NCBI RefSeq assembly: GCF_902168175.1
Contig: NZ_CABHOU010000032.1
Location: forward strand, 43,754-107,753
Origin: an uncultured Chitinophaga sp.
GTDB taxonomy: Bacteria; Bacteroidota; Bacteroidia; Chitinophagales; Chitinophagaceae
Direction: 5' to 3'
Length of the DNA: 64,000 nucleotides
The notes beneath the pieces were generated by a model, which saw only the letters and a program-made list of their open reading frames with translations, was not told where the DNA came from and ran no database searches. Below, piece after piece: positions 34,971 to 41,702 of the stretch. Position 1 is the first letter of the stretch. Every line of letters begins with the position of its first letter. Position numbers and translations under genes: made by a program.

Positions 34971-35549
34971 ATGACCACCAACACCCTCCTCACCCACATC
35001 CACCAAAAAGTCCCGCTCACCGAAGCGGACAACTCTCTCATCCTCCCATACTTCACCCCCAAACTCCTCCGCCGCCGGCAGTACCTTCTCCAGGAAGGCG
35101 CCATTTGCACCCATTTATCCTTCGTGGCAAAAGGCCTTGTCAAAGCATTTAACATCGATGAAAAAGGCATTGAACATATCAGCCTTTTCGGATCGGAAGG
35201 CTGGTGGATATCGGATTTCGGAAGCTTTGTGAACGCGGTGCCGGGTATGCTGAATATCGACGCGATTGAGGATACGGAGCTGCTGATGATCTCAAGAGAA
35301 AATTACGAGGAGCTGCTACAAAAAATCCCGAAGATGGAACGCTACTTCCGCATACTTTACCAGAACAGTCTTGTTACGAAAGACAAACGCCTCATCAGTT
35401 CTATCACCGACTCTGCCGAAGAAAAGTACCTCGGCTTTGCCAATAACTTCCCGCAGATCGTACAACGTTTACCGCAAAACCTGATCGCCTCTTACCTCGG
35501 ACTGGCACCGGAAACGATCTCCCGTATCCGGAAGAGGCAGGCGAAATGA
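34971..35549 (+). CDS. Crp/Fnr-family transcriptional regulator
   Basis: A 192-residue regulator. The N-terminal cyclic-nucleotide-binding-like domain (about residues 20-120) lacks the full cAMP phosphate-binding signature, as is usual in Bacteroidota. The C-terminal helix-turn-helix is QNLIASYLGLAPETISRIRKR. Its recognition helix carries the E-x-x-S-R arrangement (ETISR) that in E. coli FNR reads TTGAT half-sites. There is no cysteine cluster for an oxygen-sensing Fe-S centre. An exact TTGAT-N4-ATCAA palindrome lies directly after the stop codon, upstream of the reductase gene at 35634, which is the likely target. Confidence 0.85.
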   Translation: MTTNTLLTHIHQKVPLTEADNSLILPYFTPKLLRRRQYLLQEGAICTHLSFVAKGLVKAFNIDEKGIEHISLFGSEGWWISDFGSFVNAVPGMLNIDAIEDTELLMISRENYEELLQKIPKMERYFRILYQNSLVTKDKRLISSITDSAEEKYLGFANNFPQIVQRLPQNLIASYLGLAPETISRIRKRQAK

Positions 35550-35563
35550 TTGATCCAGATCAA
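35550..35563 (+). promoter_or_regulatory. FNR-type operator palindrome
   Basis: The sequence ttgatccagatcaa is an exact match to the FNR consensus TTGAT-N4-ATCAA. It lies between the Crp/Fnr gene, whose stop codon it touches, and the reductase gene at 35634. It is centred about 66 bp before the likely transcription start, a usual activator distance. It is followed by a T-run (35565-35571), so a weak terminator role is an alternative. Confidence 0.55.
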
Positions 35564-35608
35564 GTTTTTTTATTGCTACAGGTCAAGTGTGGCCAGGCAT
35601 AGCCAGGG

Positions 35609-35616
35609 TAATTTTG
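35609..35616 (+). promoter_or_regulatory. -7 box of the reductase gene
   Basis: taattttg matches the Bacteroidota TAnnTTTG consensus and lies 17 bp before ATG 35634. No -33 TTTG at standard spacing is seen, which fits a promoter that needs an activator such as the neighbouring Crp/Fnr protein. Confidence 0.5.
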
Positions 35617-35633
35617 TGTAAAATTATTACAGC

Positions 35634-36701
35634 ATGGAAAAAATTGCCCTGGTGGTTGGCGTAACCGGTATTGCCGGGAACAACCTCGCCAAACAACTCC
35701 TGAACGATGGCTGGACTACGTACGGTATTGCCCGTAATCCTGAAATAAATATAACAGGCATGAAGCCGCTGGCAGTGGACCTGTTGGATGTAGCCGCATT
35801 GCAAACAGTTTTACACGATATTAATCCCACACATGTGTTCTTCACCACCTGGATGCGCAGGGAATCGGAGGAAGAAAATATCAAAGTAAATGCTACACTC
35901 GTACGCAACCTGCTGGAGGTGCTGTCGCCTAAGAAGTCGGTGCAGCATGTGGCGCTGGTTACCGGGTTAAAACATTATCTCGGGCCTTTTGAGGCGTATG
36001 CCAATACTGGTACATTGCCAGCTACGCCGATCAGGGAAGAGCAGCCGAGGCTGAGTTACCCTAATTTCTATTACGCGCAGGAAGATGAAGTGTATGCTGC
36101 CGCTGCGCGGGATGGGTTTACCTGGAGTATACACCGCCCACATACGATCATTGGTTCGGCGGTGGGTAACCTGATGAATATGGGTACTACGCTGGCCGTA
36201 TATGCGAGCATCTGTAAACAGACAGGGGAGCCGTTCACCTGGCCGGGATCGGAAGCACAGTGGAATGGCGTGTCTGACCTAACGGACGCGCGCATACTGG
36301 CGAAGCAGCTGGTGTGGGCGGCCAGTACGCCTGCTGCTGCCAATACGGCCTTTAATATTGCTAATGGGGATGTATTCCGCTGGAGCTGGTTATGGCCGAA
36401 GATCGCTGAGTGGTTCGGGGTAAGCTGGGAAGGGTTTGCGGGCAAAGCGAAACCTTTGCAACAGCAGATGCAGGGCGATGCGGGCTTATGGCGTACCATC
36501 ACTATCAAACACGGACTGGTGGAGGATAACCTGGTACGGCTGGTGTCGCCCTGGCACACTGACCTTGATTTAGGCCGGCCGATTGAAGTAATGACAGATA
36601 TGGCGAACAGCCGCAACCTGGGTTTTAGCGCCTATCAGGATACAAGGCATTCCTTTTTTGATCTTTTTGAAGAATTGAGGAGAGAACGGATCATTCCGTA
36701 A
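35634..36701 (+). CDS. NAD(P)-dependent oxidoreductase, PRISE-like short-chain dehydrogenase
   Basis: A 355-residue extended SDR enzyme. The N-terminal Rossmann motif is GVTGIAGNNLA (residues 9-19). The central FFTTWMRRESEEENIKVNA, ALVTGLKHYLGPFEAY and NFYYAQEDEVY blocks match the PRISE group (progesterone 5-beta-reductase / iridoid synthase-like), where the Tyr and Lys of the catalytic site differ from classical SDRs (here GLKHYLGP holds the Lys). Members reduce activated C=C bonds of enones with NADPH. The natural substrate is unknown. Probably controlled by the Crp/Fnr protein encoded upstream. A terminator follows. Confidence 0.83.
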   Translation: MEKIALVVGVTGIAGNNLAKQLLNDGWTTYGIARNPEINITGMKPLAVDLLDVAALQTVLHDINPTHVFFTTWMRRESEEENIKVNATLVRNLLEVLSPKKSVQHVALVTGLKHYLGPFEAYANTGTLPATPIREEQPRLSYPNFYYAQEDEVYAAAARDGFTWSIHRPHTIIGSAVGNLMNMGTTLAVYASICKQTGEPFTWPGSEAQWNGVSDLTDARILAKQLVWAASTPAAANTAFNIANGDVFRWSWLWPKIAEWFGVSWEGFAGKAKPLQQQMQGDAGLWRTITIKHGLVEDNLVRLVSPWHTDLDLGRPIEVMTDMANSRNLGFSAYQDTRHSFFDLFEELRRERIIP

Positions 36702-36723
36702 GTGAAGATTGATTAAATCGAAG

Positions 36724-36755
36724 CCGTATGGGTCGCAGTGCCTGTACGGTTTTTT
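36724..36755 (+). terminator. Terminator after the reductase gene
   Basis: Arms from 36724 (ccgta, then gg after a bulge) pair with 36741-36749 (cc, then tacgg) around a loop of about 9 nt, followed by six T residues (36750-36755). It sits 23 bp after the stop codon. Confidence 0.65.
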
Positions 36756-36766
36756 GCGTTGCCGGG

Positions 36767-36774
36767 TAATTTTG
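36767..36774 (+). promoter_or_regulatory. -7 box before the gene at 36803
   Basis: taattttg matches TAnnTTTG. The transcription start would lie near 36781, so the ATG at 36803, rather than the one at 36782, would leave a normal short leader. Confidence 0.45.
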
Positions 36775-36802
36775 CTACTTTATGCCCGCAAAACGCTATA
36801 CC

Positions 36803-37522
36803 ATGGGATACAAATCATCCATCATTACTATTCTTGCCCCTTCTTCCCCTGTGGATGAACGTACCTTGCTGGACCAGCTTGGCCTAACGGCTTACGAGTA
36901 TACAGGCGATACTACGTTGGAAGACGCCATGTACCCGAACGATAAGTCGGTGAATATCGGCTACTTCAATAATTGTGTGATCATTTGTGATGATTACCAG
37001 CTCACCAATAGCCTGGAAAGGGCCGGGGTAGAACAGCCCGCAGCATACGAAGCGAAATTGTCTGCCCTTTTCCCAGGTTCGGAAATATTGACCACAGCCT
37101 GCCACAGTGTTGTTAACTACCACCTGTATGCCCTGGCAAAAGACGGGGTACGTATCCGTTATAAAATGATATCGTCCGACACGCCGGTTGTGGAGTTTGG
37201 CGAACAGCTGGAAGAAGAAGTGCCGATATATGCAAATTCTATCCTGAAAGATGGTGTCCGTTTATTCAGCAGTGAGTTTGATGATGAAATAGTATATGAG
37301 TACGCAGAAGACCAGATGATGGAGGATTTTACGTTCGGTGTGGCCGCCCGGCACCTGGGTGTTAGATTAGATACGGGCGATGCGGATGAACTGAGTTTTG
37401 ATGTTCCGTTTAAAAAATATAAAAAGGCAGGAGTAGCAACGGGGCTAATGCCAAAGCAGGATACTACGGCATCGGGCACACCGTCGTTCTTCAGGCGTCT
37501 GCTTAGGAAACTGGGCCTGTAG
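36803..37522 (+). CDS. Conserved hypothetical protein, DUF6928-like
   Basis: A 239-residue cytoplasmic protein. It opens MGYKSSIITILAPSS and contains TLEDAMYPNDKSVNIGYFNNCVIICDD, the layout I associate with DUF6928 proteins (short N-terminal strand, then a Y-P block and a second hydrophobic strand); this assignment is weak. The C terminus is basic (SFFRRLLRKLGL), perhaps membrane-touching. An ATG at 36782 in the same frame would add MPAKRYT, but the -7 box at 36767 leaves no leader for it. No partner genes are evident. Confidence 0.6.
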   Translation: MGYKSSIITILAPSSPVDERTLLDQLGLTAYEYTGDTTLEDAMYPNDKSVNIGYFNNCVIICDDYQLTNSLERAGVEQPAAYEAKLSALFPGSEILTTACHSVVNYHLYALAKDGVRIRYKMISSDTPVVEFGEQLEEEVPIYANSILKDGVRLFSSEFDDEIVYEYAEDQMMEDFTFGVAARHLGVRLDTGDADELSFDVPFKKYKKAGVATGLMPKQDTTASGTPSFFRRLLRKLGL

Positions 37523-37562
37523 TTGCACGGTCCTTTAGAACATCGAAACTGAAGTACGTCCA

Positions 37563-37610
37563 ATGAAATCTGCGGTTTATGTCCTTTTGTTGACCATGCT
37601 GCTGGCGTGA
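37563..37610 (+). pseudogene. Remnant of a small lipoprotein gene (signal peptide only)
   Basis: A 15-codon frame encodes MKSAVYVLLLTMLLA and then TGA. This is a complete lipoprotein-type signal peptide, and the stop stands where the lipobox cysteine (TGC or TGT) is expected after LLA. After the stop only five more codons (LVEIR) are open before the next stop. I read it as a decayed lipoprotein gene; a chance frame is possible. Confidence 0.3.
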
Positions 37611-37798
37611 CTGGTGGAAATTAGATGATGGATGTTTGAGGATTACATCCGGGAGGCATTTTAATCGCCTTAACCCGCTGGAATAATTCCTCTAAAAGCC
37701 TTTAGCAGCCTCGTTTTTACAATGAGTGTTTTTCTGGCAGATATCCCGCATTTTACACCTGTTTACCACATCTCCCAAAATTAAATTCCGCTTTGGTC

Positions 37799-37830
37799 TT
37801 GGTATTCCCGATTTGATTAGTATATATTTG
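37799..37830 (+). promoter_or_regulatory. Promoter of the lipoprotein gene at 37927
   Basis: A -7 box tatatttg (37823-37830) matches TAnnTTTG, and ttg at 37799-37801 lies 21 bp before it as a candidate -33 element. The transcript would have a leader of about 90 nt. Confidence 0.55.
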
Positions 37831-37926
37831 CACCATAGTTGCAAAATATTAAAGCTCCGTTTTGCCTGGCTGGCGCCTACCGGTTAGGGGAGGGCAACGT
37901 ATTTTCTTAACATAACAAATGCCTGC

Positions 37927-38724
37927 ATGCGAATTTTACCTGTACTACTCATCTCCCTTACCATGGCGGCCTGCGCTACCACCCGCCAGTTATCCAATAC
38001 CTCGCTCAATAAAGAAGAAACGGCCCTGGCCGATAGTATGCTCACCTGGGCATTGGACCATGAAGCTATATACACACTGCTCGATACGCTTAAACCTATC
38101 AGCAGTGTAAAGTACCTGCAGTACCCGGTCGCCAAATCGGCCACAGCAAAGGACGGCGATCCGGTAGTAACACATCCGGACAGTCTGCCGGCACTGGCGG
38201 CTAAGTATGCCCGCATTTGCGAGAAGCTGAGTAAAGGGGACCACCGGTTTATCATGGTGCCTTTTGCACAGGCGTATGGTCATAAACGGATGATGGAAAT
38301 TTATGCGGTACGGAAAAGTAAATTTGCCGCGGTACTGGAGCAACACGCTGCTTTCTTTAACCAGTGGGGTTTTACAGCCGCCAGCGATCCTGCGGTGGTG
38401 TTGTCGGTTATAGAATTTGAAAAGCCGTACGACCGTAACCGGGCCTATGGTTACTTTTTCGGTTATCCCGATTATGCGGTGGATTTCTTTATAAAAGCGG
38501 AACAGGATACCACGGTACGCCTGGTGCCCCGTGACTTTTTCGCGATACCAGTGTATGCAGGTCAGAAGGGATATTTTACCTACGCTATGCCCAAGGGGCA
38601 CAATCCCTCCCAGATCGACTCTGTTATTTTCCGCAATGCGCAAGTTACGCTTGAGCGATATAAAGCGGCCAGGAGTAAGGATAAGAGCGCTGTTTCATTA
38701 TGGAGAAAATGGAATAACTACTAA
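37927..38724 (+). CDS. Exported lipoprotein, unknown function
   Basis: A 265-residue lipoprotein. The signal peptide MRILPVLLISLTMAAC ends in a lipobox with Cys16. The mature part is mixed alpha/beta without a recognised domain; notable blocks are YLQYPVAKSATAKDG, AQAYGHKRMMEIYAVRK and NRAYGYFFGYPDYAVDFF. It precedes the protease operon in the same direction with a 127-bp gap that contains a separate promoter. It may belong to the same envelope process, but nothing in the sequence proves it. Confidence 0.75.
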   Translation: MRILPVLLISLTMAACATTRQLSNTSLNKEETALADSMLTWALDHEAIYTLLDTLKPISSVKYLQYPVAKSATAKDGDPVVTHPDSLPALAAKYARICEKLSKGDHRFIMVPFAQAYGHKRMMEIYAVRKSKFAAVLEQHAAFFNQWGFTAASDPAVVLSVIEFEKPYDRNRAYGYFFGYPDYAVDFFIKAEQDTTVRLVPRDFFAIPVYAGQKGYFTYAMPKGHNPSQIDSVIFRNAQVTLERYKAARSKDKSAVSLWRKWNNY

Positions 38725-38768
38725 CGATAATTTTCCGCATTGCGTAAATGGATAAACGAAGTGCGTTG

Positions 38769-38776
38769 TACTTTTG
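38769..38776 (+). promoter_or_regulatory. -7 box of the protease/TonB-receptor operon
   Basis: tacttttg matches TAnnTTTG and lies 76 bp before ATG 38852. A ttg at 38740-38742 is slightly too far upstream for an ideal -33 element. Confidence 0.45.
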
Positions 38777-38851
38777 CGCTTTGCCAACTTTTTCATTCCC
38801 GTTAACCCACATGTGATTTGCTCAGGAGATAAAAAAACGGAGAACAATAAG

Positions 38852-41053
38852 ATGAATTGGAGCACATTTAAACGGGTATGCCTTATATCTTTCGGGATGG
38901 CATTTACTATTGCCACTAAGGCGCAACAGGTACAACCACCGTCTGTAAAATCAAAAACCAGCTTTGCTATTGTGGTAGATGAGGAAACCTACCGCCAGGC
39001 TAAACAGGAAATCGATGCCTACCGCATGTCGGTAGAACAGTCGGGCCTGGGTACTTACATCGTATCGGGTAACTGGGCAAGCCCCGCGGAACTCCGTAAG
39101 TTGCTGAAGGAGCTGTATAGCCGTTCGCAGCCGATTGAAGGGGCGGTACTGGTGGGTGATATTCCCATTGCAATGGTACGCGACGCGCAGTACCTCACGT
39201 CTACCTTTAAAATGAACCAGAAGATTAACTGGCAGCGATCTTCTGTGCCGTCAGACCGTTTCTACGACGACTTCCACCTGGAGTTCGATTTTATTAAACA
39301 GGACTCGGCCCGTAAGGACTATTTCTACTATTCGATTAGTCCGGATGGCGCGCAGCAGATCCGCATGAATATCTATACCGCCCGTATTAAACCACCGGTG
39401 GTGGCGAGTAAAACCAAATACGAGCTGATTCGCGAGTACCTGGTCAAAGTGGTGAAGGAGAAGAAGGAAAAGAACAGGATCGATGACGTGTTTATCTCCA
39501 CCGCACACGGTTACAACTCCGAATCGTTTAACTCACAGTCGGGCGAGCTGCTGGCCTTCCGCAACCAGTTCCCGGACTTGTTCCTGCCTGGCCGCCAGGT
39601 AAAAATATTCTCTTTCCAGAACGATCCTTTTCTGAAATTCAGCCTGCTGTCGGCGCTTAAACAGCCGCAAACAGACATTGCTATTATGCACGGGCATGGC
39701 GATACGGACATCCAGCTGATCAACGGTTACCCGTACGTGTCGGCCGTGGCGCCTTCTATCGAAAACGTTACCCGTTACCTGCGTTCTAAAATACAGGCCG
39801 CGAAAGAAGACGGCAAGGATATACAGGCCGCCAAAGAAAGTTACGTAAAGTGGCTGGGCGTACCGATGGCCTGGATGGACAATGCCCTGGACCGCGAACA
39901 GATCATCAAAGACTCGATCTTTAACCGCAACCTCGATATTCATATTGACGATATACAGGCGACGAAGCCCAATGCAAGGTTCGTGATGATGGACAACTGC
40001 CTTACCGGCTCTTTCCACCTCGATGAATATATTGCAGGTTATTATCCATTTTCAGGCGGCCGCAACATCGTGGCTATTGCTAACAGCATCGGCGTATTGC
40101 AGGACCTCTGGCCCGACCAGCTGTTGGGTATCCTGCAGCATGGCGCGCGTGTAGGTAACTGGTTTAAACACGTAGCTTACCTGGAAACCCACATCATGGG
40201 CGATCCTACGTTCGCTTTCCAGGGTGGTAACGGTCCGGATGTAAATGCGGCCATTACCGTAAAACAATCCGTTGCCTACTGGAAAAATATGCTGAACAGG
40301 CCCGATGCCGATTTGCGCGCACTGGCGCTGATTTACCTCGGCGAACAGTTAAAGGTGGCAGCGTATTCAGCGATACTGAAAAACGCTTACTTCACTTCTC
40401 CTTATGAAACCACGCGTATGCAGGCTTTTGTACTGCTCGAACGCCTGGATAATGAAGATTACCGCAGCGTGGTAAAAGCAGCTACCGCCGATCCTTACGA
40501 GTTCATCCGCCGCAGGGCGCTGTATGAGATCGTAGAAAATGGCAGCACTGAGTTCGTGGCGCCAACCATCAGTATGATCGTGAATGATTATCACTCAGAA
40601 CGTATTGCGTTTAAAATACGTGGCGCACTCACTTTCCTGGATGCCAACGAATCACTTAAAGAAATTCACAAACAGGTGAACGATAGCACCATGGTACATT
40701 TCGAAACCACCCGCACAGATCTGGAGAAGTCGATCAGGGCGTCGGAGAAGAAAGTGAACGCGATGATCGATACCATCCTCGATAAATCGCGCTCCGATAG
40801 AAGCCGCCTGTTCGAGATCACGACCATGCGCGCTTATCGTTATCACCAGACGATTCCGGCATTGGTAACGGTGGTGAAAGATGATAAGAACACCGCTGCT
40901 GTAAGGATCGCAGCCCTGGAAGCGTTAAGCTGGTTCCCGAAATCATGGCGCAAACAGGAGATCATCGCACTGTGCCGCGAAATAGACAACAGCAATGCTT
41001 ACTCAACAGAGTTGAAAAAACAGGCGCATAAGAACCTGCGCATATTCATGTAA
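38852..41053 (+). CDS. Gingipain-like (C25-type) cysteine peptidase with C-terminal HEAT-like repeats
   Basis: A 733-residue exported protein (signal peptide to about TKAQQ, residue 24). Residues about 38-430 resemble the caspase-like fold of C25 peptidases: an N-terminal part with IEGAVLVGDIPIAMVRDAQY and SDRFYDDFHLEF, a His block IMHGHGD (His280 and His282) and a Cys block DNCLTGSF (Cys383), which would be the catalytic pair. About 100 residues separate them, more than in classical gingipains, owing to a helical insert. The last about 280 residues consist of helical HEAT-like repeats (LRALALIYLGEQLK, TRMQAFVLLERL). There is no T9SS sorting domain. The open frame runs back to TTG 38774; ATG 38852 fits the signal peptide. 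First gene of a five-gene operon. Confidence 0.75.
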   Translation: MNWSTFKRVCLISFGMAFTIATKAQQVQPPSVKSKTSFAIVVDEETYRQAKQEIDAYRMSVEQSGLGTYIVSGNWASPAELRKLLKELYSRSQPIEGAVLVGDIPIAMVRDAQYLTSTFKMNQKINWQRSSVPSDRFYDDFHLEFDFIKQDSARKDYFYYSISPDGAQQIRMNIYTARIKPPVVASKTKYELIREYLVKVVKEKKEKNRIDDVFISTAHGYNSESFNSQSGELLAFRNQFPDLFLPGRQVKIFSFQNDPFLKFSLLSALKQPQTDIAIMHGHGDTDIQLINGYPYVSAVAPSIENVTRYLRSKIQAAKEDGKDIQAAKESYVKWLGVPMAWMDNALDREQIIKDSIFNRNLDIHIDDIQATKPNARFVMMDNCLTGSFHLDEYIAGYYPFSGGRNIVAIANSIGVLQDLWPDQLLGILQHGARVGNWFKHVAYLETHIMGDPTFAFQGGNGPDVNAAITVKQSVAYWKNMLNRPDADLRALALIYLGEQLKVAAYSAILKNAYFTSPYETTRMQAFVLLERLDNEDYRSVVKAATADPYEFIRRRALYEIVENGSTEFVAPTISMIVNDYHSERIAFKIRGALTFLDANESLKEIHKQVNDSTMVHFETTRTDLEKSIRASEKKVNAMIDTILDKSRSDRSRLFEITTMRAYRYHQTIPALVTVVKDDKNTAAVRIAALEALSWFPKSWRKQEIIALCREIDNSNAYSTELKKQAHKNLRIFM

Positions 41054-41071
41054 TTGAATTAATAAGAGAAG

Positions 41072-41683
41072 ATGAACAAAGTAACGATATTATCGATCCT
41101 CTTTTTACTGCCACAGCTGCTTTTCGGCCAGGCGAAGAAGAAAACAATATTACCTGCGGACGTACAGATACGCGCGGCTTTAATGGCCGCGCCCGAAGAG
41201 TTTCGCGAAGGTGCTACCGTAGTAGGCTGTACACCCGAAGGTAAATGGGTCACCCTGCGGGAGGGTACCAACGATATGGTTTGCCTGGCACCTAATCCAA
41301 AGCAGATCGGTGTATACGTGTATGCTTATCCCAAACGCCTGGAGCCCTTTATGGCCCGTGGCAGGGAACTGGCTGCACAGGGTAAACGCATCAACGAAAA
41401 AGATACCATCCGCGATGCGGAAATTAAAGCAGGTACATTGCCTTTCCCTAAAGATCCTACTATCCTGTATGGGTATTATGGGAAAGATGAGGACCTGGTG
41501 CCGGCAACGGGCGAGATCAAAAATGGTACGCGCCGTTACGTGGTGTACGTTCCCTATGCAACAGCCGCCAGTACGGGAATGCCAACGGAGCCAAACATCC
41601 CCGGTATGCCCTGGCTGATGAGCGCCGGTACTTTCAAAGCACACATCATGATCAATCCTGAAAATATGGGCCATCAACATTAG
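41072..41683 (+). CDS. Small exported protein of unknown function in the protease operon
   Basis: A 203-residue exported protein with signal peptide MNKVTILSILFLLPQLLFGQ. The mature part holds REGATVVGCTPEGKWVTLREGTNDMVCLAP, with two Cys that could form a disulfide, and AYPKRLEPFMARGRELAAQGK. The C-terminal end is rich in Pro, Gly and Met and finishes GHQH, a possible metal-binding tail. It lies 18 bp after the protease gene and 19 bp before the TonB-receptor gene, so it belongs to the operon. I do not recognise the family. Confidence 0.72.
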   Translation: MNKVTILSILFLLPQLLFGQAKKKTILPADVQIRAALMAAPEEFREGATVVGCTPEGKWVTLREGTNDMVCLAPNPKQIGVYVYAYPKRLEPFMARGRELAAQGKRINEKDTIRDAEIKAGTLPFPKDPTILYGYYGKDEDLVPATGEIKNGTRRYVVYVPYATAASTGMPTEPNIPGMPWLMSAGTFKAHIMINPENMGHQH

Positions 41684-41702
41684 GCCACTGTAAACTTCTA
41701 TT

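Larger units (their letters stand above)
37523..37926. other. Intergenic region with a decayed signal-peptide frame and a promoter
   Basis: About 404 bp. The first part contains a short open frame that ends where a lipobox cysteine would be (37563-37610), described separately. The second part holds a good promoter for the lipoprotein gene at 37927. Nothing else was recognised. Confidence 0.55.
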
